Positions 1-5,522 of a stretch of DNA of 5,911 bases are shown piece by piece. How positions within the stretch are numbered: the first letter of the stretch is position 1; every line of letters begins with the position of its first letter. The notes below the pieces were generated by a model. That model ran no database searches and was not told the DNA's origin. It saw nothing but the letters and a program-made list of their open reading frames with translations. Both the position numbers and the translations under genes were made by a program. Source of the DNA: Deltaproteobacteria bacterium (GTDB taxonomy: Bacteria; Desulfobacterota; Binatia; Binatales; Binataceae); NCBI GenBank assembly GCA_021780585.1, contig JAJXYM010000218.1, positions 1 through 5,911 on the forward strand. Direction: 5' to 3'.

Positions 1-200
1 TTGATGCGGCCGGCGATCGCGTGCGGCCACCATTTGAGCAACCACATGTAAACCGTCGGGTCCGTGGTGCGTCCGACCATAAAAGCGCGCGGAGCCGCCG
101 CCACGCCCCGTCCGAGCACGCCCAGCGAGACGCCGGAATAGATGAGAAAGGCGCCGATTCCATAACGGTCGCGCAGCCAGCGCCGGAAGGTGGCGTACAT
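1..200 (-). CDS. N-terminal fragment of a polytopic membrane protein (5' part only, runs off left edge)
   Basis: An open reading frame on the minus strand begins at ATG 198-200 and continues without a stop to the edge, giving about 66 residues. After a basic N-terminus (MYATFRRWLRDRYG) comes a hydrophobic segment at about residues 15-36. A Trp-rich stretch follows, with the pattern GRTTDP, then VYMWLLKWWPHAIAGR. An Asp-Pro before a Trp-rich W..KWWP..A segment in the first loop is common in bacterial GT-C-like or related multi-span envelope proteins; that is family knowledge recalled, not a search result. The same frame stays open back to the stop of the upstream gene (276-278), and an in-frame TTG at 234-236 is an alternative start. 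Neither start has a convincing Shine-Dalgarno sequence. The gap to the upstream gene is only 75 bp, so co-transcription is plausible. The function is not determined because most of the protein lies outside the window. Confidence 0.6.
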   Translation of the reverse strand, partial: MYATFRRWLRDRYGIGAFLIYSGVSLGVLGRGVAAAPRAFMVGRTTDPTVYMWLLKWWPHAIAGRI

Positions 201-275
201 CGGGCGATTACTATCCAGCTTGCCGGCGGCGCACAACCGCGCGCGGACGGGCGGCGGACCTGCGACGGTTGCGCG

Positions 276-1844
276 TCATTCGTGGCGGACGATTTCAAAG
301 AGGTCGAAATAGTTCGCGCCGTAGCGCGGATAGCGGCGGATCGGCGCGAGACAGGGCGTACGCGCCGGAACCGCAAAGCGGCGCTCGTCGCGCTCGCCGA
401 TCAGCAGATAGCCGGCGTCGGGCCGCGCGGCGAGCCATCGGCAGAGCGCGTCGGCCGGCGGATCGTCCATCAGGATGAAGCGTGCGTGCGCGTAGAAGGC
501 GACGCGGCCGTCGCGCGCGACGACCGCGGTCGGCCGACCCTGCGCTCGACGCGCGATCTCCTCACCAGCGTAGCGGAAGCCGCGCTGGTCGTAGCCGATC
601 GGCCAGAGCGTCTGCGGCAGCATCGCAAGTCCGACGACGATCGCCAGCGCGCCGCGCGGCGGGCGGAATTTCGCGACGCGAGCGGCAAGACAGTCGATAG
701 CGCCGGAGGCCGCGGCGAGTCCCGCGATCGCCCAGCCGAACACGTAGGGAATCAGATGGAGCATGAAGCGGGCGCCGGTGTACGAAAGCGTGAAGCCGCC
801 GGCATAGGCAAGGGTCAGCAGCGCGAGCATCGCTTCGGCGAAGTTTTTCGCGATCCCACGCCCGCGCGACCATAAACCGATCGGCAACAGGATCGCCGGC
901 GCCGGACCCATCGCGCGCACCAGGCCGCTTAGCGTGCCGACCGAGTCGGCTGCGACCTTGCGCAGATAACGCGCCGGAGCGACGAACAGCGGCGTCAGCG
1001 GCGAGACGCGGTCCGAATAGCCGAGCGCTTGCCAATGGCGCGAATTGCGCGACACTTCGCCCATCCCGTACATCATCGCGGCAGTGAATTCGCGACTGAC
1101 GATCCAATGGCCGGCGCTGATACGCAAATAGATTAGATAGGGCGAGGCGACGGCGACAAAAGCGCAGGCGAAGAACGCGGCGGCGGCGCAGGCCCATCCG
1201 AGCGGCCAACGGCGCCAGATCGGCGCGCCGAGAATCACGAATCCCGCGCCTAAACCGAGATACGCGATCGCCTCGGTGCGGAACAAATAGGCGAGTCCGC
1301 CAATCGCGCCGGCGAGCGCGGCAAGCGCGAGCCGGCGATCGCCGAGCGCCGCGATCAGCGCCCATACCGACGCGGTCATCAGCAGGATAAACCCGGCTTC
1401 AGTCCGCACCGACGCGGAATAGGCGGCAAGATCAGGATGGATCGCGGCCAGCGCGGCCGCGCCGATCGCCAGATCGCGCCGCGCAAAGGCCGCCCGCGTC
1501 ATCCCATAGATCGTCGCGACGGCCGCCGTGCCCATCACGGCCGACACCAGGTTCCCGGCCATCTCCCAGTCGGGAATCGCCAGATGCGCCGCCACGATCA
1601 GCAGGGGATAGAGCGGCGAAAAGACGTTGGCGAGCGCGCGCGCCGGATTACCGGCGGCGAACTCCCGCGCCATCGCGAGGTACGCGACGCCGTCGCCGGA
1701 AACGCAATAGCTCGTGAGGCTAAGATAGACGCGGATCGCCAGCGCAACGCCGCAAACCGCGACGACAACCGACCGATCGGAGCAAGCTTGGACGCCACGC
1801 GGTAGCCAGCGCGCGCCTGATCGTTCGTCGTCCTCAAGCCGCAT
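276..1844 (-). CDS. GT-C fold membrane glycosyltransferase-like protein (ArnT/PMT-like, GT39/GT83 type)
   Basis: This 522-residue protein is dominated by hydrophobic spans. A first helix at about residues 25-43 is followed by an external-loop motif, SGDGVAYLAMA (Asp51), and then FSPLYPLL (residues 75-82). Further helices lie at about 100-118, 125-140, 150-168, 172-188, 194-208, 216-240, 310-325, 336-356, 362-382 and 398-412. RTEA motifs occur at 147-150 and 189-192. A soluble-looking C-terminal tail runs from about 420 to 522. An acidic residue in the first periplasmic loop followed by a P-L-Y-P stretch is typical of GT-C enzymes. These transfer sugars from polyprenyl-phosphate donors at the outer face of the cytoplasmic membrane. 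Asp51 is therefore the best candidate for the catalytic or metal-binding residue. Donor and acceptor cannot be read from the sequence. The ATG at 1842-1844 has only a weak ribosome site, so the start is moderately certain. The membrane protein downstream on the same strand may work with it in envelope glycan synthesis (inference). Confidence 0.75.
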   Translation of the reverse strand: MRLEDDERSGARWLPRGVQACSDRSVVVAVCGVALAIRVYLSLTSYCVSGDGVAYLAMAREFAAGNPARALANVFSPLYPLLIVAAHLAIPDWEMAGNLVSAVMGTAAVATIYGMTRAAFARRDLAIGAAALAAIHPDLAAYSASVRTEAGFILLMTASVWALIAALGDRRLALAALAGAIGGLAYLFRTEAIAYLGLGAGFVILGAPIWRRWPLGWACAAAAFFACAFVAVASPYLIYLRISAGHWIVSREFTAAMMYGMGEVSRNSRHWQALGYSDRVSPLTPLFVAPARYLRKVAADSVGTLSGLVRAMGPAPAILLPIGLWSRGRGIAKNFAEAMLALLTLAYAGGFTLSYTGARFMLHLIPYVFGWAIAGLAAASGAIDCLAARVAKFRPPRGALAIVVGLAMLPQTLWPIGYDQRGFRYAGEEIARRAQGRPTAVVARDGRVAFYAHARFILMDDPPADALCRWLAARPDAGYLLIGERDERRFAVPARTPCLAPIRRYPRYGANYFDLFEIVRHE

Positions 1845-1906
1845 CGAGCGGCTATCATAATTGGCGGCGCGTCCCGCTCAAACCGATACGCCGTCAATCG
1901 GCCGCG

Positions 1907-1925
1907 GACGGCTCCGCATGCCGTC
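1907..1925. repeat. Small inverted repeat between csp and the GT-C gene
   Basis: GACGGC (1907-1912) and GCCGTC (1920-1925) form a perfect 6-bp stem with a 7-nt loop in the 106-bp gap downstream of the cold-shock gene. There is no T-tract on either side. It could be part of a transcription terminator for the cold-shock gene, but in G+C-rich DNA a 6-bp stem may be chance. Confidence 0.25.
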
Positions 1926-1950
1926 GGACCGCGCTATCCCGCCCGACGCT

Positions 1951-2151
1951 TCAGGCGCGCAGCACTTTGGCGGCCTGCAACCCCTTCGGGCCCTGCGCAA
2001 CGTCGAATTGCACGTGCTCGCCCTGTTCGAGCGAACGGAAGCCGTTGCCGTCGATCGCGCTGTAATGGACGAAGACCTCCTGGCCGTCATCCATCGTGAT
2101 AAAACCGTAGCCCTTTTTGGGGCTGAACCACTTGACCGTCCCGATTGCCAT
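1951..2151 (-). CDS. csp: CspA-family cold-shock protein
   Basis: This 66-residue protein is a single cold-shock (OB-fold) domain of the usual family length. It binds single-stranded RNA and DNA in the cytoplasm and acts as an RNA chaperone that melts mRNA secondary structure. The N-terminus MAIGTVKWFS carries the conserved Trp8 and Phe9. The RNP1 motif KGYGFI is at residues 13-18 and RNP2 (VFVHY) at 26-30, with Phe17, Phe27 and His29 as the expected nucleic-acid-stacking residues. Tyr30 takes the place of the more usual Phe. The later pattern LEQGEHVQFDVAQGPKGLQA is also typical. The ATG is preceded by GGAGG 12 nt upstream, which a 4-bp hairpin could partly seal. A weak candidate promoter (TTGGTA, 18 nt, TAAGAG on the minus strand, 2241-2270) would give a leader of about 80 nt, but it is not convincing. 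Cold inducibility cannot be concluded, since many csp paralogues are constitutive. Confidence 0.96.
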   Translation of the reverse strand: MAIGTVKWFSPKKGYGFITMDDGQEVFVHYSAIDGNGFRSLEQGEHVQFDVAQGPKGLQAAKVLRA

Positions 2152-2163
2152 GTCCCCCGAAAA

Positions 2164-2168
2164 CCTCC
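2164..2168 (-). promoter_or_regulatory. Shine-Dalgarno of csp, inside a small hairpin
   Basis: On the minus strand GGAGG lies 12 nt before the csp ATG, a little farther than usual. Immediately upstream CTCC (2173-2176 on the plus-strand numbering) can pair with GGAG (2165-2168) across a UUUC loop, which would hide the site. A G-rich run (2154-2158) sits closer to the start and could also contact the ribosome. Confidence 0.5.
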
Positions 2169-2298
2169 GAAAGGAGCGCTAATCATCCCCGCGCGGCGCG
2201 CCTGATGGCCCCCCGGCCCGCACCTCGCTTATGCGACCCGCTCTTAGCACAACGAGGCCGCCAATACCAAGCGGCCAACTTACGCGATCGGACGACGC

Positions 2299-2329
2299 CG
2301 TTCGCAACCGAACGCCATCGGCTGCCGAT
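2299..2329. terminator. Two adjacent short hairpins downstream of the HIT gene
   Basis: In the 198-bp gap after the HIT gene stop, CGTTCG (2299-2304) and CGAACG (2309-2314) form a perfect 6-bp stem with loop CAAC. Two bases further, ATCGGC-T-GCCGAT (2317-2329) is a perfect palindrome around one base, able to form a 5-bp stem with a 3-nt loop. There is no T-tract, so this is at best a Rho-assisted or weak terminator for the HIT transcript. The rest of the gap (2152-2298) shows nothing I recognise apart from the csp leader. Confidence 0.3.
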
Positions 2330-2349
2330 TGCGTCACGGCGCGCACCGA

Positions 2350-2646
2350 TTACCAGCCGCGGAAGCGCGTCGGCCGCGCGTGCATATGAAAATGACTTGG
2401 TATCTGCCGCATCACCTGGTCGATAATGAATTCGCCCTCGCCGTACTTGACGCGCGCGACCAGCGAGAGCGCCTCGACCATGAACGCGCGCTCCTCGACG
2501 GCCAACTCAATCCGATGCTCGGCGAGCACCGCCATCGGCGTATCGCAGGAGTCGCAATCGAGAATCGCGAAACGGAACGGCTGGGTGAAGCGCGCGTACC
2601 ACGGCGTGTATTCCTTCAATTCGCACAAATCGCATTTATCAGCCAT
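2350..2646 (-). CDS. Small HIT-superfamily-like protein with two CxxC pairs
   Basis: This 98-residue protein resembles a short histidine-triad (HIT) domain. CDLC at residues 5-8 matches the N-terminal CxxC of zinc-binding HIT proteins. The stretch FAILDCDSCDTPMAVLAEHR (25-44) is laid out like the HIT core strand region ending in a conserved E-H. The C-terminus has HFHMHARP (85-92), an alternating H-x-H-x-H like the catalytic histidine triad of nucleotide hydrolases and transferases. In known zinc-type HIT proteins the metal is held by the two N-terminal Cys and two His, so Cys5, Cys8 and His44 are candidate ligands. A second pair, Cys31 and Cys34, sits where I would not expect it. No Shine-Dalgarno is visible before the ATG, but an in-frame stop lies a short way upstream and no other start codon intervenes. 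The gene is divergent from the amidohydrolase. A substrate cannot be named: the usual HIT reaction is hydrolysis or transfer on nucleoside phosphates or phosphoramidates, and this variant may differ. Confidence 0.75.
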   Translation of the reverse strand: MADKCDLCELKEYTPWYARFTQPFRFAILDCDSCDTPMAVLAEHRIELAVEERAFMVEALSLVARVKYGEGEFIIDQVMRQIPSHFHMHARPTRFRGW

Positions 2647-2730
2647 ATCATCACGCTTAGCCGCTGCGACGGCCGCTATTCAAGGGCTTGGGCGCAACCG
2701 TCGAATGATGGAAGATGGGGCGCGGAACGG

Positions 2731-2742
2731 GATTCGCGAATC
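2731..2742. promoter_or_regulatory. 12-bp perfect palindrome in the divergent promoter region
   Basis: GATTCGCGAATC is a perfect palindrome 22 bp before the amidohydrolase start, in the 118-bp gap between two divergent genes (2647-2764). Its position would suit an operator controlling either gene. No regulator gene is adjacent, and I found no convincing -35/-10 pair on either strand, so this is only a candidate. Confidence 0.3.
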
Positions 2743-2753
2743 GACCCGGCGAA

Positions 2754-2758
2754 GGGAG
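2754..2758 (+). promoter_or_regulatory. Ribosome binding site that fixes the amidohydrolase start
   Basis: GGGAG, within AAGGGAG, ends 6 nt before ATG 2765-2767, near-ideal spacing. The reading frame is open far upstream (to 2426), but that part lies opposite the divergent HIT gene, and the earlier in-frame ATGs lack such a site. Confidence 0.8.
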
Positions 2759-2764
2759 ACGCAG

Positions 2765-3952
2765 ATGGACGCCAAAGCGGGAGCGCGCGAACGCTTCAAA
2801 CAATCCGAACGGGCGCTGATCGATCTCAGCCACCGGATCCATGCGCATCCGGAACTCGGCTTCGAGGAGGAGCGCGCGGCGGCCTGGATGTGCGAGACGA
2901 TGGCCGACGCGGGCTTCAGCGTCGAACGCGGCGTCTGCGGGATGCCGACCGCGTTTGCGGCGCGGGCCGGTTCGGGTCCGCTGCATATCGCGATTTGCGC
3001 CGAATATGATTGTCTGCCGGGAATCGGCCACGCCTGCGGCCACAACATTATCGCGACGATGGGCGCGGGCGCCGCGATCGCCGCGGCCAAGGTCGCCGAC
3101 GAGGTCGGCCTGACGATCACTTTGCTGGGCACGCCGGCCGAGGAGGTCTGCAACGGCGGCGGTAAAATCCTGATGCTCGAGCGGGGCGGATTCCAGGGCG
3201 TGCATGCGGCAATGATGGTACATCCGGCGCCGATCGATATGTCGACGCCGCAGATTATCGCCGCCGCGATGTTCGAAGTGCATTACACCGGGAAGGAGGC
3301 GCACGCCTCGGCGTTTCCCGAATTGGGAATCAACGCCGCCGACGCGATTACCGTCGCACAGACCGCGATCGGCCTGTTGCGCCAGCATATCCGCGACACC
3401 GACCGCATCCACGGCATCGTGATCAACGGCGGCGCCGCGCCGAACATCATTCCCGCGCATACCGCGGTGCGTTATTTCGCGCGATCCAAATCGCTCGAAC
3501 GGCTGAACGATCTGCTGCCGCGGGTGCATCGATGCTTTGAGGCGGGCGCGATCGCGACCGGATGCCAGTACGAGATCACGAGCGGCGATAAACCGTACGC
3601 CGAGATGCGCCACGATTACGAAATCGCCGCGATCTACCGGCGCAACGCCGAAGCGCTCGGCCGCGTCTTCGCCGATCCCGAACCGAGCGTCGTCGCCCAG
3701 GGCGGTTCGAGCCGCGCGATGGGGGCGGGATCGACCGACATGGGCAACGTCTCGCTGCACCTGCCCTCAATCCATCCGTTGATCGGGATCAATTCCGCTC
3801 CCGCCGTCAACCATCAGCCGGAATTCACGGCGGCCTGCGCCACGCCCGACGCCGATCGCGCGGTGGTCGACGGCGCGCTCGCGATGGCGTGGTCGGCGAT
3901 CGAGATCGCGGCCGATCAGGCGCTGCGCCGGCGCTTGATCGGCAACGCCTGA
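2765..3952 (+). CDS. M20D-family metallo-amidohydrolase (AbgB / PM20D2-like)
   Basis: This cytoplasmic 395-residue enzyme of the M20 zinc-peptidase clan probably hydrolyses an amide bond in a small N-acyl amino acid or dipeptide. The M20D signature is complete. HPELGFEE is at 28-35, then EYDCLPGIGHACGHN (80-94) gives Cys91 and His93. PAEE (124-127) gives the catalytic Glu126 and ligand Glu127. MVHP (151-154) gives His153, and the C-terminal NHQPEF gives His350. These five correspond to the Cys, His, Glu, His, His metal set known in plant IAA-amino acid hydrolases. GKEAHAS (177-182) marks the start of the dimerisation lid domain. STDMGNVS (323-330) is also typical. The phrase EYDCLPGIGHACGHN, with no charged residue before GHACGHN, resembles p-aminobenzoyl-glutamate hydrolase subunit B and PM20D2 beta-alanyl dipeptidases more than hippurate hydrolases. 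The exact substrate stays open. No signal peptide is seen. It is the only plus-strand gene here and appears monocistronic, ending in a strong hairpin. Confidence 0.92.
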   Translation: MDAKAGARERFKQSERALIDLSHRIHAHPELGFEEERAAAWMCETMADAGFSVERGVCGMPTAFAARAGSGPLHIAICAEYDCLPGIGHACGHNIIATMGAGAAIAAAKVADEVGLTITLLGTPAEEVCNGGGKILMLERGGFQGVHAAMMVHPAPIDMSTPQIIAAAMFEVHYTGKEAHASAFPELGINAADAITVAQTAIGLLRQHIRDTDRIHGIVINGGAAPNIIPAHTAVRYFARSKSLERLNDLLPRVHRCFEAGAIATGCQYEITSGDKPYAEMRHDYEIAAIYRRNAEALGRVFADPEPSVVAQGGSSRAMGAGSTDMGNVSLHLPSIHPLIGINSAPAVNHQPEFTAACATPDADRAVVDGALAMAWSAIEIAADQALRRRLIGNA

Positions 3953-4014
3953 CGCGCGGCGCGGCGCCCGCGAGCCGAATCGCCCGCGGCCTCGCGTCGT
4001 TGGCGCCAAACGAT

Positions 4015-4039
4015 CGCGGCGCGGTTCTTCCGCGCCGCG
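4015..4039. terminator. Bidirectional terminator-like hairpin between convergent genes
   Basis: CGCGGCGCGG (4015-4024) and CCGCGCCGCG (4030-4039) form a perfect 10-bp all-G+C stem with loop TTCTT. It lies 62 bp past the amidohydrolase stop and 13 bp past the end of the convergent small gene, exactly where a shared terminator would be. No U-tract follows on either strand, so it would act as an I-shaped hairpin or as a 3'-end stabiliser rather than a classic intrinsic terminator. Confidence 0.6.
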
Positions 4040-4052
4040 CGTGGACGTTCGC

Positions 4053-4346
4053 TCAGTGCGCGGCCGGCGACGCCGTGGCCGCCGGCTTCGCTTTCGTCGA
4101 AGTCTTCGAGGTTTCGCCCTTGGCCTTGGCCGCCGCGCGCCGCTTGCAGCGATAGACGCTCGAAGTCGAGATGCTCAGGTCCTTGGCGATCTCCTTCGCC
4201 TTCTTGCCGGCGTGCAGTTCGGACATCACCTTGTCGCAATCCACGCGCTTGCCGGCGGTCGCCCATGCGCTGCCGGGCGCGACCGCCGCGGCGATGAGGG
4301 CGAGGATCGCGAATCCGGCGACAACAAGTCCAGGTTTTCTGGTCAC
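4053..4346 (-). CDS. Small exported or membrane-anchored protein with helix-turn-helix-like segment
   Basis: I chose the GTG at 4344-4346 because GGGAG lies 7 nt before it. This gives 97 residues starting MTRKPG, then a hydrophobic stretch (6-23) and a signal-peptidase-like end GSAWA before residue 30. A frame-compatible TTG at 4374-4376 would add ten residues and lacks as good a site. The mature part holds Cys37 and Cys67. Residues 38-69 include HAGKKAKEIAKDLSIS followed by TSSVYRCKRRA. This strongly resembles the helix-turn-helix of Hin-type recombinases and many transcription factors (G-x-x-x-x-E-I-A-x-x-L-x-I-S-x-x-S-V-Y-R). The tail (70-97) is rich in Lys, Ala, Ser and Thr, like histone H1-type tails. 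I do not recognise a named family. The combination of an export signal and a DNA-binding-like segment is odd. Alternatives are a membrane-anchored DNA-binding protein or a periplasmic protein whose helices only mimic an HTH. Confidence 0.7.
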   Translation of the reverse strand: MTRKPGLVVAGFAILALIAAAVAPGSAWATAGKRVDCDKVMSELHAGKKAKEIAKDLSISTSSVYRCKRRAAAKAKGETSKTSTKAKPAATASPAAH

Positions 4347-4353
4347 TGCGATG

Positions 4354-4358
4354 CTCCC
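4354..4358 (-). promoter_or_regulatory. Ribosome binding site deciding the GTG start of the small exported protein
   Basis: GGGAG on the minus strand is 7 nt before GTG 4344-4346. It lies inside the extended reading frame from the TTG at 4374-4376, so it argues for the shorter form, which also yields a compact signal peptide. Confidence 0.65.
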
Positions 4359-4393
4359 GTTCGGGTTTGAAATCAACCGAGCGGCAGTATTCC

Positions 4394-4411
4394 AAAAATA
4401 GCTTCGCGCTA
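4394..4411 (-). terminator. Weak stem followed by T5 after the alcohol dehydrogenase
   Basis: On the minus strand TAGC, loop GCGAA, GCTA is followed directly by TTTTT, about 33 nt after the dehydrogenase stop. The stem is only 4 bp, so efficiency would be low. The AT-rich stretch could instead be part of a promoter for the small exported protein (an AATACT hexamer lies just beyond it). Nearby, 4419-4430 (ATCGGCGCCGAT) is a perfect 12-bp palindrome. Confidence 0.25.
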
Positions 4412-4443
4412 GAAGAGAATCGGCGCCGATATCGACGCGGCGC

Positions 4444-5463
4444 TCAAAACTCGAGCATCACCCGGGTCTGATTATTCGGATGTTGGAGCGCGGCGAACGC
4501 GCGCGGCAGATCGTCGAGCGCGACCGCGTGGGTGATCAAGGGTTCGGTCGAAATCCGTCCCGAGGCGAGCGCCGCGATCGCCTCTTCGACTTCGCCCGGC
4601 TCGAGGCCAAGACTGAAATGAACGTCGAGCTCCTTGCCCATCGCGAGGCCCGGCGGAAAGCCGTCGTCCTCCATCGCGGCGCTGACGGCGACCACGCGGC
4701 CGCGCAGCCTGACCAAGGTTATGGCCTGCGCCAGCGTGCCGGGTTCACCGGCGCAATCGAAGACGACGTCCGGCGGCGCGCCGGTCAGCTTCGCCATCGC
4801 GGCGGCCGGGTTATGCATCCGCGGATCGACGGCGGCGCCGGCGCCGAGCCGCAATGCGGCCTCGCGCCGATCGCGCGCGCGGTCCGAAACCACGATCGCG
4901 CGCGCGCCGAAGTCGCGCGCCCACAGCATCGTCATCAGCCCGGTCGCGCCGGCGCCGATAATCACGCAGCTTTCGCCCGCGCCGAGGCGCGCGCGCCGCG
5001 CCGCGTGCAATCCGATTACCAGCGGCTCGACCGTCGCGCCCGCGCGAAAGCTCATCCCGCGCGGCATCCTGAAGACGCTGCCCGGCCGCGTCGCGATCAG
5101 TTCCGCGTAACCGCCGGGCGCCTCGCCGAAACCGACCAACCGCGCCGCCGCGCAGCGCACGCCGGCTCCGGCGCGGCAGTTGGCGCATTCGCCGCAGGCG
5201 AGATAGGACATCACAACGACTGGTTCGCCGATTTCGAATTCGCCGGCGCCGGGCCCGATCGCGGCGATCTCGCCCGCCAGCTCGTGGCCCATGATCGTGC
5301 CGGACGGCAGCGGATCCTCGGTGGAACTGGCGGCGTAAAGATCGGAGGAGCAGATGCCGCAGGCGCGCACGCGCACGATTAGTTCGCCGGGACCGGCGAT
5401 CGGGTCCGGCAGTGCGACGACTTCCAGCGGCGCGCCGGCCGCTTTGAACACGCAGGCTCGCAT
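4444..5463 (-). CDS. Zinc-dependent medium-chain alcohol dehydrogenase (Tdh/sorbitol dehydrogenase-like)
   Basis: This 339-residue protein is of normal length for the MDR superfamily and would oxidise an alcohol or polyol with NAD(P) in the cytoplasm. The N-terminal GroES-like domain has the catalytic zinc site: Cys38 in GICSSDL, His60-Glu61 in GHE, and Glu146 in VEPL. The structural zinc lobe is complete, with Cys90, Cys93, Cys96 and Cys104. The Rossmann domain has GAGATG (170-175) after a beta strand, and Asp194 at the end of the second strand (VVSDRARDRR) favours NAD over NADP, although nearby arginines leave this open. The start MRACVFKAAG is the standard beginning of the family, and an open frame farther upstream runs through a large hairpin and is not coding. 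There is no clear Shine-Dalgarno before ATG 5461-5463. A TATTCT hexamer (5476-5481) sits 12 nt upstream, so a very short leader is possible. Substrate unknown: sorbitol, threonine, butanediol or a CoA-thioester alcohol are all possible within the family. Confidence 0.93.
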   Translation of the reverse strand: MRACVFKAAGAPLEVVALPDPIAGPGELIVRVRACGICSSDLYAASSTEDPLPSGTIMGHELAGEIAAIGPGAGEFEIGEPVVVMSYLACGECANCRAGAGVRCAAARLVGFGEAPGGYAELIATRPGSVFRMPRGMSFRAGATVEPLVIGLHAARRARLGAGESCVIIGAGATGLMTMLWARDFGARAIVVSDRARDRREAALRLGAGAAVDPRMHNPAAAMAKLTGAPPDVVFDCAGEPGTLAQAITLVRLRGRVVAVSAAMEDDGFPPGLAMGKELDVHFSLGLEPGEVEEAIAALASGRISTEPLITHAVALDDLPRAFAALQHPNNQTRVMLEF

Positions 5464-5522
5464 AGTTAGCCGAACAGAATAGCGCAAACCTGCCGCGCGC
5501 GCCGCAATCCGGCACCGTGATA

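Noticed and set aside
211..279. 22-residue frame starting with an ATGA overlap at the end of the GT-C gene
   Set aside because: Arg-rich, no similarity to anything recognisable and too short to trust. The overlap is probably chance.
21..875. Long plus-strand open frame opposite the GT-C gene
   Set aside because: Its Arg/Ala/Asp-rich, low-complexity translation is typical of the antisense of a G+C-rich gene, and the minus-strand product is a coherent membrane protein.
2241..2270. Possible csp promoter TTGGTA-18-TAAGAG on the minus strand
   Set aside because: The matches are only 4 of 6 and 3 of 6 with non-optimal spacing. Too weak to list as a feature.
2426..2764. N-terminal extension of the amidohydrolase frame by up to 113 residues
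   Set aside because: It lies mostly opposite the HIT gene, its translation looks nothing like an M20 enzyme, and the ATG at 2765 has an excellent ribosome site and the normal family length.
2657..3760. Minus-strand 367-residue open frame opposite the amidohydrolase
   Set aside because: Arg/His/Asp-rich with no recognisable motif. The plus-strand M20D signature is complete, so this is an antisense shadow.
3916..4395. Minus-strand 159-residue frame overlapping the small exported protein
   Set aside because: It is the neighbouring frame of the chosen gene, with Arg/Gly/Asp-rich sequence and no ribosome site, and it crosses the convergent hairpin.
4480..5382. Plus-strand 300-residue open frame opposite the alcohol dehydrogenase
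   Set aside because: Composition is that of an antisense shadow (Arg, Ala, Gly, Asp), with no motif.
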